Position numbers and translations under genes: made by a program. Shown piece after piece: positions 31,304-42,399 of a stretch of DNA of 64,000 nucleotides (its first letter is position 1; each line of letters begins with the position of its first letter). The DNA is from Aquificaceae bacterium. Its GTDB lineage: Bacteria > Aquificota > Aquificia > Aquificales > Aquificaceae. The stretch covers positions 38,206-102,205 of the forward strand of contig JBBFKQ010000008.1 in assembly GCA_037481935.1 (NCBI GenBank). Direction: 5' to 3'. The notes under the pieces were generated by a model, which was given only the letters and a program-made list of their open reading frames with translations, ran no database searches and was not told where the DNA came from.

Positions 31304-32163
31304 AGCCTCCCCCTGTAGGCGGTATAAAGGAGCACAGCAGTAGAGAGCCATATGGAAAGTTCTATGAGAATTATGGAAGGTGTTGCCAGATCTATGGGGA
31401 ATGTAAGAAAGCCATTGCCTGTGATAGCATAGAGCGTCCCTATGCCCAGAAAGATAACAAGGCTGAGGAGAAGAAGGAGACCTGATATTCTGCCAAAGTT
31501 GATTGCCTGTCCGGACAGAGCGAGCAGAACCAGACCACCAGCCAGCAGAGCACCACCCTGAAAGGCACCACCCACTGAAAAGGCACCCAGATAGGTTATG
31601 TAAAGGGAAAAAAAGGCAACAAGTGGGAAGAAATGCCTGGAGACGCTCTGAAGTATGGGGTCTTTCCAGAGGTAGACCTCTCTTCTTGTCCCTATAGCCA
31701 GAACTCCAAAGGTAGCAAGGGTTATTACACCAACCTCAAGCAGGGTGTCGTAGCCCCTGAAGTTCAGAAGTACTGCAGTTACTGGACTTTCAACTCCACT
31801 CAGGGGCAGATTTTCAGAGACAAGGGCTGAAACCCTTACTTCAACAGGTATATTTCTTATGTAGGGCAGCATCCAGAGAAAGAAGAGGAAGCTGACCACA
31901 CCGGCCCAGAGCTTCCTGTAGGCGGGGACTCTTACACTTTTTATGTTTACACCCTTCATAAGCTTGAATATGAGAACGCCCGTTATACCTGCCCCCAGTA
32001 TTATCTCCACCATAGCCACATCGGGCGCAGAGAGCCTGACCCACACTAGACCGCTTATCAGCCCAAAGCTCAGAAAGAAAACACCGCTTCTGAGAGTATC
32101 TCTGCTGTGCATAGAAGCAAGTGCAGAGAGTAGGAGAAGGGTTCCGAGCAGGAGGTCAAGCAT
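31300..32163 (-). CDS. mnhB: MbhD-like/MnhB fusion subunit of the Mrp-type antiporter
   Basis: 287 residues. The N-terminal ~75 residues are a DUF4040/MbhD-like module (SAPDVAMVEIILGAG), a middle segment resembles the MrpA C-terminal/MbhE part, and the C-terminal ~130 residues are MnhB (FFSLYITYLGAFSVGGAFQG). In canonical Mrp operons the first part belongs to the C-terminus of the large MrpA, which is absent here. The gene therefore joins the MrpA tail to MrpB. Confidence 0.85.
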   Translation of the reverse strand: MLDLLLGTLLLLSALASMHSRDTLRSGVFFLSFGLISGLVWVRLSAPDVAMVEIILGAGITGVLIFKLMKGVNIKSVRVPAYRKLWAGVVSFLFFLWMLPYIRNIPVEVRVSALVSENLPLSGVESPVTAVLLNFRGYDTLLEVGVITLATFGVLAIGTRREVYLWKDPILQSVSRHFFPLVAFFSLYITYLGAFSVGGAFQGGALLAGGLVLLALSGQAINFGRISGLLLLLSLVIFLGIGTLYAITGNGFLTFPIDLATPSIILIELSIWLSTAVLLYTAYRGRL

Positions 32164-32443
32164 CGCCTCTTTTCCTCTTCTGATGGGCTATGGCGTAGCC
32201 AACCAGCGAGCTGTAAACTATGACAAAGAGCCATATTATGATAAGCTTTAGCACCTCAGAAAGACTCTTTGCAGACACCATAACACCCAGAACCACAAAG
32301 CCAAACCCAAGAAGGTCTGCCTTCGTAAGGGCATGCAGTCTGCTGTAAGTATCTCTCAGTCTCAGAAGACCCATACTACCCGCAAGAAGAAAAAAGGCTC
32401 CAACGAACATAAGGCTCAAGGACAGAACTTCAAGAATTGTCAT
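32156..32443 (-). CDS. mnhG: MnhG/MrpG subunit
   Basis: 95 residues, three hydrophobic helices with the MrpG signature GSMGLLRLRDTYSRLHALTKADLLG (read in parts) and a short basic tail (HQKRKRGDA). An accessory subunit required for assembly of Mrp cation/proton antiporters. It overlaps mnhF by 14 bp and the mnhB fusion by 8 bp. Confidence 0.93.
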   Translation of the reverse strand: MTILEVLSLSLMFVGAFFLLAGSMGLLRLRDTYSRLHALTKADLLGFGFVVLGVMVSAKSLSEVLKLIIIWLFVIVYSSLVGYAIAHQKRKRGDA

Positions 32444-32693
32444 CTCGCAGGAGTATTATAGCAAAGGCTATGCCACCCATACCAGCAAGAAGTGCAAAGG
32501 CAAGAGCTACATTGAGGAGTGAACCCTGCTCCGCATAACTGTGTATAGCAAGAATGAGCGCGGTTCCTCCAGTGCCCAGAAGTAAAGAAGCCAGCATACT
32601 GTCCACAAGGCTTGGACCCCTGAGCACCCTCACAAGACCAAGCAAAAGGTTTAAACCAAGAAGCGCAAAGAGTATATGATAGAGCTCTTTCAT
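32430..32693 (-). CDS. mnhF: MnhF/MrpF subunit
   Basis: 87 residues, three helices, with the family motif RVLRGPSLVDSMLASLLLGTG (in parts: RGPSLVDSMLA). Small hydrophobic subunit of the Mrp antiporter. Both ends overlap their neighbours, so it is translationally coupled within the operon. Confidence 0.93.
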   Translation of the reverse strand: MKELYHILFALLGLNLLLGLVRVLRGPSLVDSMLASLLLGTGGTALILAIHSYAEQGSLLNVALAFALLAGMGGIAFAIILLRDDNS

Positions 32694-33148
32694 GAAAACA
32701 CCCTGTCTACCAGCCTTTCAAGCTCTCTGAGCTTTTCCTCGCTAAAGTCCTTTATATCAAGGGTGTGTATAAGAATTCTGTCTCCTGAGAGCTCCACACT
32801 AAGAGTTCCGGGAGTCAGGTTTATCACCATACAGAGCAGAAACCTCGCAGGCTGTTTGTGTGTGGTGAGATTATAAGTAACAAAGCCAGGGTTTACAAGA
32901 AGCCTGGGACCAATTACTCTTCTGGTTACATCAATACCGCTAAGAAAAGACTGTCCCAGAAAGGTTATGAAAAAGGATAAAAGGGCAAAAAAGTTGAGTC
33001 TGGGAAGGTAGACCCTCAGGAGTTTGTGAAACAGAAGAGCTGTGAAAAGGGATATAGAGCCAAAGAAGAGAGATTTTGCTTCTACACCCGAGATAAGCAG
33101 CCACAGGAGGGAGTAGAAAAGGGCAAGAATAAACATAGGCCGCTTCAT
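32690..33148 (-). CDS. mnhE: MnhE/MrpE subunit
   Basis: 152 residues; helices near the N-terminus, then a cytoplasmic domain with NLTPGTLSVELSGDRILIHTLDI (in parts), the MrpE hallmark. First gene of the seven-gene antiporter operon (order E-F-G-B-C-D-D'). Its start has no Shine-Dalgarno; TATAAT lies 7 nt before the ATG and overlaps the divergent promoter of 33166. Confidence 0.92.
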   Translation of the reverse strand: MKRPMFILALFYSLLWLLISGVEAKSLFFGSISLFTALLFHKLLRVYLPRLNFFALLSFFITFLGQSFLSGIDVTRRVIGPRLLVNPGFVTYNLTTHKQPARFLLCMVINLTPGTLSVELSGDRILIHTLDIKDFSEEKLRELERLVDRVFS

Positions 33149-33152
33149 GCCC

Positions 33153-33161
33153 TATATTATA
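33153..33161. promoter_or_regulatory. Overlapping back-to-back -10 boxes of two divergent leaderless genes
   Basis: Plus strand: TATATT (33153-33158), 7 nt, ATG at 33166. Minus strand: TATAAT (33156-33161), 7 nt, mnhE ATG at 33148. The whole intergenic region is 17 bp, so both -35 regions must lie inside the opposite gene and the promoters should exclude each other. Confidence 0.6.
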
Positions 33162-33165
33162 GATT

Positions 33166-33603
33166 ATGCTGGCTTTAGTGGGGCTCTTCTTTTTTATTTC
33201 CAGTGCTGTTGGTGCTGACTTTTGTATAAAAAGGGTTGAAAACCCCTACCCAGAGCCTTATCTGGATTTTACCTTCAGAAAAAGGCTGGAAAGGGCAATC
33301 CTTGAAACTGGAAACACAATAGTCTGCAAAGAGGGTTCTCAGGAGATAATACCAAAGGTTGAGCTCCTGAAGGAAACCCCCATAGCCTTCACCCCACAGC
33401 AAAGAGTGAGCGCCTACAACCTTGAACTCAGAGTGAGCCTCACCGTCAACGGCAAAGGGCAAAGTTTTTCCACGGTTGTTCCCTACTCTCAGCCCGATGG
33501 CAGTTTTGGAGATCTTCCGAGAAGAGGTGCTATAGAGGATGCTTTTGGTATAATCTACATAGAGATGCTTGAGTTTATAAAAAGAAGTGAGGAAGGAAAA
33601 TGA
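33166..33603 (+). CDS. Exported protein of unknown function (possibly LptE-like)
   Basis: 145 residues. A signal peptide (~1-17, FFFISSAVGA) with predicted cleavage before DFCIKRVENP, then an alpha/beta domain with paired strands (YNLELRVSLTVNGKGQSFS) and a C-terminal helix (AFGIIYIEMLEFIKRSEEGK). The layout recalls the LPS-assembly protein LptE, but I see no lipobox and no conserved motif that would prove it. It overlaps the zinc-ribbon gene by 4 nt. Confidence 0.55.
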   Translation: MLALVGLFFFISSAVGADFCIKRVENPYPEPYLDFTFRKRLERAILETGNTIVCKEGSQEIIPKVELLKETPIAFTPQQRVSAYNLELRVSLTVNGKGQSFSTVVPYSQPDGSFGDLPRRGAIEDAFGIIYIEMLEFIKRSEEGK

Positions 33604-33872
33604 AATGTCCCAGATGTGTCCATGTGGACCTCCTTGAAGTAAACAGGTATGGTGTTGTGGTGGATGTATGCCCATCCTGTGGTGGTATGTGGCTGGACAA
33701 GGGCGAGCTTTCAAAGATAATTGAAGCTATACGCAGGGCGGAGGGCAGTCTTGATGAAGAGCTGAGAGGAATAACGAGAGAATATCCGGAGGTTTACAGA
33801 AAATACGAGGAATACAAGTATAAAAAAAAGAGAAAGTCTATTTTTGGTGAGCTTTTTGATATCTTTGACTGA
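33600..33872 (+). CDS. Small TFIIB-type zinc-ribbon protein
   Basis: 90 residues. An N-terminal zinc ribbon CPRC...CPSC (Cys at residues ~3, 6, 26, 29) with the family motif CPSCGGMWLDKGEL (zf-TFIIB type), followed by helices and a basic KKKRKS stretch. Such proteins are widespread, of unknown function, and probably bind nucleic acid or protein. It is coupled to the exported protein upstream, and its stop touches the ribD start. Confidence 0.8.
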   Translation: MKCPRCVHVDLLEVNRYGVVVDVCPSCGGMWLDKGELSKIIEAIRRAEGSLDEELRGITREYPEVYRKYEEYKYKKKRKSIFGELFDIFD

Positions 33873-34948
33873 TGGATGACTTGAAGTTTATGAAGAGGGC
33901 TCTTGAGCTTGCTCTCCTGCGAAAGGGTCTTACTCATCCCAACCCCGCCGTTGGTTGTGTGATAGTTAAGGAAGGGGAAATAGTTGCGGAGGGATACCAC
34001 GAAAGAGCTGGTATGCCCCATGCGGAGGTGGTCGCCCTTGAGAGGGCAGGCGAAAGGGCAAAGGACGCCACCCTTTATGTCACCCTTGAGCCCTGCACGC
34101 ACTTTGGGAGAACCCCACCTTGCACCGATGCCATAATAAAGGCAGGCATAAAAAGGGTGGTTGTCGCAACCCTTGACCCAAACCCTCTGGTTTCTGGCAG
34201 GGGTGTGGAAAGGCTAAGGAATGCAGGAATAGAGGTGCAGGTGGGTGTGCTTGAGGAAGAGGCAAAGAGGCTAAACGAGGACTTTTTTACCTACATAACT
34301 CAGAAAAGACCCTACATAACCCTCAAGTGGGCGCAGAGCGTGGATGGGTCTCTTGCAACGAGGACTGGAGATAGTCAGTGGATAACCTCGGAAGAGTCAA
34401 GAGCCTTTGCCCACAGGCTCAGGTCTGAAGCCACAGCCGTGCTCGTGGGCATCAACACAGTGCTGAGGGACAACCCGAAGCTCACCGTCAGAGCCTTTGA
34501 ATGGGAAAGGCAACCCATAAGGGTAGTTCTTGACCCTCAGCTGAGAATCCCAGAAAGCTGCCATCTTGTGCAGGAAAGAGAAAGCCAGACCATAATCTTT
34601 ACCGTAAGCGAGGACAGGGAGAAAATAAAGAGGCTTGAGGACAGGGGTGTAAAGGTCCTTATGGCGCCCGCGGAGGGCAAGAAGCTTGACCTGAAGGAAG
34701 TGCTGAGAGAGCTATACTTTCTGGAGGTTATGCATCTCCTTGTAGAGGGTGGAGCGATAACGCTGACTTCCTTCCTAAAAGAAGGGCTTTTTGACCGCCT
34801 GTGGGTTTTTTTAGGTCCCGTCCTTATAGGTGAGGGTAAAAGGCTTGGAGATATAGGTGTAGCCCTTCTCAGGGAAGCTCAAAGATTGAGGCTAAGAGAG
34901 ATAAAATCCTTCGGGGATGATGTGGCTCTGGAGTATGTGAGAACATGA
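33872..34948 (+). CDS. ribD: Bifunctional riboflavin deaminase/reductase
   Basis: 358 residues. The N-terminal deaminase (~1-145) has the zinc motif HAEVVAL and [16 protein letters not shown]; the C-terminal reductase (~146-358) starts [20 protein letters not shown] and has [13 protein letters not shown]. Two consecutive steps of riboflavin synthesis from the GTP cyclohydrolase product. It overlaps fmt by 4 nt. The other rib genes are outside the window. Confidence 0.97.
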   Translation: MDDLKFMKRALELALLRKGLTHPNPAVGCVIVKEGEIVAEGYHERAGMPHAEVVALERAGERAKDATLYVTLEPCTHFGRTPPCTDAIIKAGIKRVVVATLDPNPLVSGRGVERLRNAGIEVQVGVLEEEAKRLNEDFFTYITQKRPYITLKWAQSVDGSLATRTGDSQWITSEESRAFAHRLRSEATAVLVGINTVLRDNPKLTVRAFEWERQPIRVVLDPQLRIPESCHLVQERESQTIIFTVSEDREKIKRLEDRGVKVLMAPAEGKKLDLKEVLRELYFLEVMHLLVEGGAITLTSFLKEGLFDRLWVFLGPVLIGEGKRLGDIGVALLREAQRLRLREIKSFGDDVALEYVRT

Positions 34949-35841
34949 AAATACTTTTCTTTGGCACTCCTGAGTTTGCCACACCTTCACTGAAAAGACT
35001 GCACGAAGAATTTGAAATTGCCGGAGTTGTCTGCCAACCAGACAGACCCGCAGGAAGGGGTCAGAAGCTCACACCACCACCTGTCAAAGTTCTGGCTCAG
35101 GAGCTTGGGCTTGATGTTTTCCAGCCTGAAAAAAGAAAGGAGCTCATACCCATCGTTGAAAGTCTGAAGCCTGAATGCATAGTAGTGGTTGCCTACGGCA
35201 AAATACTCCCACCAGAGGTAATACGCTACCCTGCCTATGGCTGTATAAACCTTCACGCAAGCCTTCTTCCCGCCTACAGAGGCTCTGCACCCATACAGAG
35301 AGCCATCATGGCGGGAGAAAAGAAGACGGGAAACACTGTTATGCTCATGGACGAAGGCATGGACACAGGGGACATACTCTCTCAGGAGGAAGAACCCATA
35401 CTTGAGGAAGACAACCTCAAAGCCCTCTCCCAGAGACTTGCAATAAAGGGAGCAGACCTGCTTGTTAGAACTCTCAGAGAATGGATTGAAGGAAATGTCA
35501 AGCCCATCCCTCAGGACAACAGAGGAGCAACCTACGCACCACCCATTCAGAAGGAAGAGCTAAGAATTTGCTGGAAAGCAGATGCGGAAAGCGTGAAAGA
35601 CAGAATTAGAGGACTTTACCCCGATTGCTACACACTTACAGAAAGGGGCGAAAGGCTCAAGATTCTGAAGGTAAGGGTTGTGGAGGGTGAAGGAGCGCCA
35701 GGGGAGGTTATTGATAGGAAAAGGCTCGTGGTAGCCTGTGGCGAGGGGGCAGTGGAGGTGCTGGAGCTAATATCTCCCAAGGGAAAGCTCATGAGCGGAG
35801 AGGAGTTTATGAGGGGTTATAGGCTAAAAAGATTGATTTAA
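34945..35841 (+). CDS. fmt: Methionyl-tRNA formyltransferase
   Basis: 298 residues, slightly short for the family. It formylates initiator Met-tRNA using 10-formyl-THF. Seen: the start [35 protein letters not shown], the catalytic [17 protein letters not shown] and [10 protein letters not shown]. It ends 2 bp from the convergent nuclease-like gene with no terminator between them. Confidence 0.97.
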   Translation: MKILFFGTPEFATPSLKRLHEEFEIAGVVCQPDRPAGRGQKLTPPPVKVLAQELGLDVFQPEKRKELIPIVESLKPECIVVVAYGKILPPEVIRYPAYGCINLHASLLPAYRGSAPIQRAIMAGEKKTGNTVMLMDEGMDTGDILSQEEEPILEEDNLKALSQRLAIKGADLLVRTLREWIEGNVKPIPQDNRGATYAPPIQKEELRICWKADAESVKDRIRGLYPDCYTLTERGERLKILKVRVVEGEGAPGEVIDRKRLVVACGEGAVEVLELISPKGKLMSGEEFMRGYRLKRLI

Positions 35842-35843
35842 AA

Positions 35844-36611
35844 CTAGCCAAAGAGCTCTCTCTTTTTCTCTTCAGGCAGTTTCCTCAAATACTGGTTCAG
35901 ATAATAGTAGTCTGGCTCGCTTCTCTGGGCTCTTGTTCTTATTTCAAACTGCGGGTCCTCCTGCTTTTCGCAGTTAAAGAGAATAAGCCCTATTCCAAAT
36001 AGCATGCAAAGCGATTCAAGCCTGCTTATAGTTTCCTGGCCTGCCTGCTTTGGCACTGCTACATAAACCTTGTGGCTAAAGAGCTTGTAGCTACAAGCCT
36101 GACCAAAGGCTGTTATTAGAGCGGAGCCTTCCGTTGCAATCTTAACTTCGGCTGTTATAAGCTCAGGAGGTGGCTTTATGGGGTCAATATCAGAAAATTT
36201 GTATACACCTATCACATCCGGCGTGCCCCACTTGTCCTGAAAGACGTTTCCCCCAAGAACAACTGCCTTCGTGCATTCACTCAGTTCCTCTACTAGGAAG
36301 CTGGCGAAGGGCTTATAAAAATCCTCTTCTTTAAGGTTTCTGGGTGGAAGCTGGGCAGGCTGCTTACCTATCCTCTGGGAGCTCCATACAAACAGACCTC
36401 TCTCTGGCATGGATACATTTTTCTCTTTGCCTTCTAAGATACTTTGCCTCAGTTTGTGCAGGGTGCCGTGAATGGTGTTCGGGTTTGCTTCTGGAAGTCT
36501 ATGCTTTATTTCCCCGTGTAAATCTGAATACCTTATTCCGTTTTGTTTCTCTTTTATTACCTGTAGAGCAACTTTGTATATTTCCTCTTGCTTCTGCCCC
36601 TTTCTTGCCAT
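35844..36611 (-). CDS. HARE-HTH plus PD-(D/E)XK nuclease-like protein
   Basis: 255 residues. N-terminal winged-helix/HARE-HTH-like domain (~5-78: IRYSDLHGEIKHRLPEANPN, then IHGTLHKLR and a GLFVW wing), a domain typical of restriction and chromatin proteins. The C-terminal part (~95-220) has a plausible PD-(D/E)XK core: Pro131-Asp132 in KWGTPDVIG, Glu155-Val-Lys157 in ITAEVKIA and Gln171 in FGQACSYKLF. No methyltransferase or other defence gene adjoins. A stand-alone nuclease or repair/defence factor is the best reading. TATAAT lies 14 nt before the ATG. Confidence 0.65.
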   Translation of the reverse strand: MARKGQKQEEIYKVALQVIKEKQNGIRYSDLHGEIKHRLPEANPNTIHGTLHKLRQSILEGKEKNVSMPERGLFVWSSQRIGKQPAQLPPRNLKEEDFYKPFASFLVEELSECTKAVVLGGNVFQDKWGTPDVIGVYKFSDIDPIKPPPELITAEVKIATEGSALITAFGQACSYKLFSHKVYVAVPKQAGQETISRLESLCMLFGIGLILFNCEKQEDPQFEIRTRAQRSEPDYYYLNQYLRKLPEEKKRELFG

Positions 36612-36637
36612 TTATAATTAGAGCAATTATATCATGG

Positions 36638-38861
<2,224 letters not shown>

Positions 38862-38863
38862 TT

Positions 38864-39241
38864 TCACTTCTCCTCCATTCTGATAAATATATTCTTTATG
38901 TCTTTCAGGTAAAAGCCTGCCTCACCCACCTGAGAGCCTCCTTTGCAGTATGTGTTTGCAGGAAGGTAGTATTCCTTTGAGGTTCCATCCTTAAGGGAAA
39001 GCCTGACTTTGAGTTGCTGTCCATCCTGACTTATAACCTCCAGAGACCTGAGGACTGAGAAGTTTATGGCATATTCAAGACCTCCCTCTCTCACTCTCAG
39101 GTATCCCCTGCCGTTGCATGAAAGCCCTCTGAGGCTGTGCTTTAAACCTTCCCTGTCCTCCAGCTCAATCCTGAGTCTGTTGTCCCTTGGAGGCTCAGCC
39201 ATGGAGAGGATAAGGGGCAGTAGTATGAGCCACCTCTTCAT
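38864..39241 (-). CDS. Small exported protein of unknown function
   Basis: 125 residues. Short hydrophobic signal (~3-15, LILLPLILSMAEP) and a beta-rich mature part with two cysteines (RGLSCNGRGYLRV and PANTYCKGGS) that could form a disulfide. I do not recognise the family. It lies directly upstream of ctpA with an overlapping stop/start, so it may be a substrate or partner of that protease (inference). TATAAT lies 8 nt before the ATG. Confidence 0.6.
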   Translation of the reverse strand: MKRWLILLPLILSMAEPPRDNRLRIELEDREGLKHSLRGLSCNGRGYLRVREGGLEYAINFSVLRSLEVISQDGQQLKVRLSLKDGTSKEYYLPANTYCKGGSQVGEAGFYLKDIKNIFIRMEEK

Positions 39242-39245
39242 AGAC

Positions 39246-40829
39246 CTAAATTATACCCTCTTCTTCATCCTTATGCAGTTTGTAAACCAGACTGTCTGTG
39301 AGGGCTATCCAGGAGGCCTCTATTATGTTCTCGGAGACTCCCACCGTTCCCCACTTCCTTTTACCATCGGTAGATTCTATAAGAACCCTCACCTTTGCAC
39401 TGGTTCCCTCCAGTTCGTTCACTATCCTCACTTTGTAATCTATAAGCTGAACCTCCTTGAGGTTGGGGTAGAACTCCTCAAGGGCTTTTCTAAGAGCTCT
39501 GTCAAGGGCACTGACTGGTCCGTTCCCGAGGGCAGCTGTGTGCTGTTTTATATCCTCCACAAAGAGTCTCACCGTCGCTTCAGAAACTGGCAGGTGGTCT
39601 GTGCTTCTCTTGGCTATGAGAACCCTGTATGCGTCAAGGTTGAAGTAGTCTCTCACAAGCCCGAAGTGCCTTTTACACAGAAGCTCAAAGGAGGCCTCCG
39701 CCGCTTCAAAGTGGTATCCTTCCTTTTCAAGCTCCTTAATTTTTTCAACCAGCTTCAGAAGCTCTGGAGACCTCTCCTCTACCTCAATGCCCATCTCTTT
39801 CAGTTTATAAAGTATGTTGCTCCTGCCGGAAAGGTCTGATACTGTTACCTTTCTCCTGTTGCCTACAAGAGCAGGGTCTATGTGTTCGTATGTGCTGGCA
39901 TGTTTCATGACTGCAGAGGCATGCACGCCGGCCTTGTGAGCAAAGGCGCTTTCACCCACATAGGGCATGTTCTTTGGCAGAGGCATGTTGGAAAGCTCTG
40001 ATATAAAGTGGCTGAGCTCTGTAAGTTTTCTCAGGCTATCTTCTGGCATTGCCAGAAAGCCCATCTTGAGCTGCAGGTTTGGGATTATGGAGCAGAGGTT
40101 TGCATTTCCCGTTCTCTCTCCTATGCCGTTTATGGTGCCATGCACCTGCCTTGCGCCTGCAAGCACTGCCATGAGGGAATTGGCAACACCAGTTTCAGAG
40201 TCATTGTGGGCATGTATGCCTATCTTTGCCTGTGGAAAGGCCTCCTTTACCTTCTTTGTTATCTCGTAAACCTCGTGGGGAAGACAGCCACCGTTTGTGT
40301 CGCAGAGCACAAGCCAGTCTGCACCCCCATAAAGAGCAGACCGTAGCACCTCAAGGGCATACTCGGGGTTATTCTTGTATCCATCAAAAAAGTGCTCTGC
40401 GTCAAAAACCACTTCCTCCACATGTTTTTTCAGGAAACTCACCGATTCGTAGACCATGGAAAGGTTTTCTTCAAGGCTTGTTTTGAGCGCCTCTGTCACA
40501 TGAAAGTCCCAGCTCTTGCCAAAGATGGTTATCACCCTTGCACCAGACTTTATAAGGTTCTCTAACTGTGGGTCTTCCTCTGCTCTCTTGCCGGGCCTTC
40601 TTGTGGAGCCAAAGGCAACAAGCTTTGCATGATGGGGTCTGTATTTTCTTAGTCTCTCAAAGAGAATAGTATCTTTGGGGTTTGCCCCCGGCCATCCACA
40701 CTCTATGTAGTCAATGCCAAACTCATCAAGTTTATGCAGTATTCGTAGTTTATCCTCCAGGGAGAAGTTCACGCCTTCCGCCTGAGAGCCGTCTCTCAGA
40801 GTAGTGTCATAAATGAAAACCTTTTCCAT
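39246..40829 (-). CDS. cimA: (R)-Citramalate synthase
   Basis: 527 residues from [15 protein letters not shown] longer in-frame start (40967) would run through dnaG and is rejected. DRE-TIM catalytic barrel ([20 protein letters not shown] in parts; [14 protein letters not shown] metal site; [17 protein letters not shown]), followed by the linker and a LeuA-like regulatory domain (~400-520). It condenses pyruvate and acetyl-CoA for isoleucine. The sequence fits the CimA/LeuA-2 branch ([22 protein letters not shown]) better than homocitrate synthase. Confidence 0.92.
   Translation of the reverse strand: MEKVFIYDTTLRDGSQAEGVNFSLEDKLRILHKLDEFGIDYIECGWPGANPKDTILFERLRKYRPHHAKLVAFGSTRRPGKRAEEDPQLENLIKSGARVITIFGKSWDFHVTEALKTSLEENLSMVYESVSFLKKHVEEVVFDAEHFFDGYKNNPEYALEVLRSALYGGADWLVLCDTNGGCLPHEVYEITKKVKEAFPQAKIGIHAHNDSETGVANSLMAVLAGARQVHGTINGIGERTGNANLCSIIPNLQLKMGFLAMPEDSLRKLTELSHFISELSNMPLPKNMPYVGESAFAHKAGVHASAVMKHASTYEHIDPALVGNRRKVTVSDLSGRSNILYKLKEMGIEVEERSPELLKLVEKIKELEKEGYHFEAAEASFELLCKRHFGLVRDYFNLDAYRVLIAKRSTDHLPVSEATVRLFVEDIKQHTAALGNGPVSALDRALRKALEEFYPNLKEVQLIDYKVRIVNELEGTSAKVRVLIESTDGKRKWGTVGVSENIIEASWIALTDSLVYKLHKDEEEGII
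39250..39255 (-). promoter_or_regulatory. -10 box of the 39241-to-36638 operon
   Basis: TATAAT on the minus strand, 8 nt before the ATG at 39241, in a 4-bp intergenic gap that extends into the cimA 3' end. No Shine-Dalgarno. Confidence 0.5.
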
Positions 40830-40836
40830 AATATAA

Positions 40837-40842
40837 AATATA
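40837..40842 (-). promoter_or_regulatory. Putative -10 for leaderless cimA
   Basis: TATATT on the minus strand, then 7 nt, then the ATG at 40829, in the 13-bp gap after dnaG. Confidence 0.45.
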
Positions 40843-42378
40843 TCACTTCCTGAGTCTGAGCTTTCTGGGCTGTTCTCTGCTTTCTTTTCTGAGCTGGTCA
40901 AAGTCAAGAGCCGGTCTTTCCTCGGGAAGGCCAAGTGCTCTAATGCTCTCCTGAAAAGCCCTTTCAAGGTTGAAAATTCTTAGGTTCTTTATGTAATCGG
41001 GAAGGAGGTGGTATTCCTCCCTCTGCAGGGCTTCTATAAGCTCCATTGCCTGAGGAGAGAGTCTGAGGCTGTTGAGGTCCACACCCTCAAGACCAAACCT
41101 GTAAAGCCCTGCCAGCAAGACGGCTTCGTGGTAGCTGAGGTCCACCCTTTCTCCCTTTGCTTTCCTTTCTACCTTTGGAAGCCTCTCCTGAAGGTTTGTT
41201 ATGGGAAGACCAGTGGCGGATGATATTTCCCTGAGAAGTTCGAACTTCCTGAGGCCATCCGGTATAAAGCCGCAGAAGTAAAGAAGGTCCTCAAGGGCAG
41301 ACCTGTTTCCCTTCTCTATATCCCTAAGGAGCTCTTCTTCCACTGTAGGAGCTGAACTTATCATCTTCCTTAGACCTTCTGGGTCCTTCTTTACGAAGGA
41401 GTCGGGGTCTTCCCCCTCAGGCAGGTATACAACCTTCACCTCCATCCCGGCGCCGATCAGGTATGGCACAGAAGACCTGACAGCCCTTCTGCCTGCACTG
41501 TCCCCGTCGTAGAGGAGTATGGCTGTCTTTGCCATTCTGGAAAGTATACCTGCATGCTCTTCCGTGAGTGCTGTTCCAAGTGGTGCAACGCAGTTTCTTA
41601 TGCCTTCTTGCCACAGGCTCATAAGGTCAAAGTATCCTTCCACCACCACCACCTGCCCCGATTCTCTTATGTAATCCTTTGACTCAAAAAGACCAAAGAG
41701 TGTAGCCCTCTTTCTGAAAACCTCAGACTCAGGGGAGTTCACATACTTGGGATGGCTTCCATCAAGGCTTCTTCCACCGAAGGCCACCACATTACCCTTT
41801 ATGTCCCTTATGGGAATTACAAGCCTGTTTCTGAAAAGGTCTCTGTATACTCCAGAGTCTAACCTTGTGAGATTTGAGCTTTTTTCGTATACCCCCAGAA
41901 GCCCCTCTTCCATCAGCCTCTTTACCAACGCCTCTGTGTTTCCACCAAAGCCGAGAGAAAACCTGCTTATGGTCTTTGAGCCTATTCCCCTGCTCTGCAG
42001 GTATTCAAGCGCTGTCCTGCTCTTTTTGAGCTCCTCATGGTAGAAGTCCGTAACCCTCTGAAGAGCAAGCAAAAGCTGACTGTCCTTTTCCCTTTTTCTT
42101 ACGCTTACCCTTATACCATATCTCTTTGCCAGCCTCTCAAGAGCCTCCCAGTAGTCCACATTCTCATACAGGCTCACAAACTTTACCGCATCACCCCCCA
42201 CTCCACAACCAAAGCACTTAAAAATACCCTTTGAGGGAGATACATAGAAGGAAGGGGTATCATCGGGATGGAAGGGGCACCTTGCCACATAGCTGTTTCC
42301 AACCCTTTTGAGCTCTATGTAGGAGGATATAACATCCACTATGTCAATCTTTCCAAGGAGTTCTCTGGGGGAAGGCAT
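40843..42378 (-). CDS. dnaG: DNA primase
   Basis: 511 residues, short for DnaG but similar to other Aquificales. N-terminal CHC2 zinc ribbon ([19 protein letters not shown] in parts, then [15 protein letters not shown]), then the TOPRIM catalytic core ([27 protein letters not shown] with acidic metal ligands). The C-terminal DnaB-binding domain is reduced. Start [18 protein letters not shown] is at the conserved position. No Shine-Dalgarno; TATAAT lies 7 nt upstream and overlaps the hemD promoter. Confidence 0.97.
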   Translation of the reverse strand: MPSPRELLGKIDIVDVISSYIELKRVGNSYVARCPFHPDDTPSFYVSPSKGIFKCFGCGVGGDAVKFVSLYENVDYWEALERLAKRYGIRVSVRKREKDSQLLLALQRVTDFYHEELKKSRTALEYLQSRGIGSKTISRFSLGFGGNTEALVKRLMEEGLLGVYEKSSNLTRLDSGVYRDLFRNRLVIPIRDIKGNVVAFGGRSLDGSHPKYVNSPESEVFRKRATLFGLFESKDYIRESGQVVVVEGYFDLMSLWQEGIRNCVAPLGTALTEEHAGILSRMAKTAILLYDGDSAGRRAVRSSVPYLIGAGMEVKVVYLPEGEDPDSFVKKDPEGLRKMISSAPTVEEELLRDIEKGNRSALEDLLYFCGFIPDGLRKFELLREISSATGLPITNLQERLPKVERKAKGERVDLSYHEAVLLAGLYRFGLEGVDLNSLRLSPQAMELIEALQREEYHLLPDYIKNLRIFNLERAFQESIRALGLPEERPALDFDQLRKESREQPRKLRLRK

Positions 42379-42385
42379 GGAGTAA

Positions 42386-42393
42386 ATTATATT
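42386..42393. promoter_or_regulatory. Overlapping back-to-back -10 boxes of dnaG and hemD
   Basis: Minus strand TATAAT (42386-42391) then 7 nt to the dnaG ATG; plus strand TATATT (42388-42393) then 6 nt to the hemD ATG. The intergenic region is only 21 bp, so the two start sites share one melted region. Confidence 0.6.
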
Positions 42394-42399
42394 CCCTGG

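Noticed and set aside
40830..40967. 46-codon N-terminal extension of cimA
   Set aside because: It lies inside the dnaG 3' end, encodes a non-family sequence, and the ATG at 40829 starts exactly at the conserved DTTLRDG region with a -10 box 7 nt upstream.
42268..42399. 44-codon N-terminal extension of hemD
   Set aside because: It would run antisense through the dnaG zinc-ribbon coding region and lacks HemD similarity; the ATG at 42400 fits the family start.
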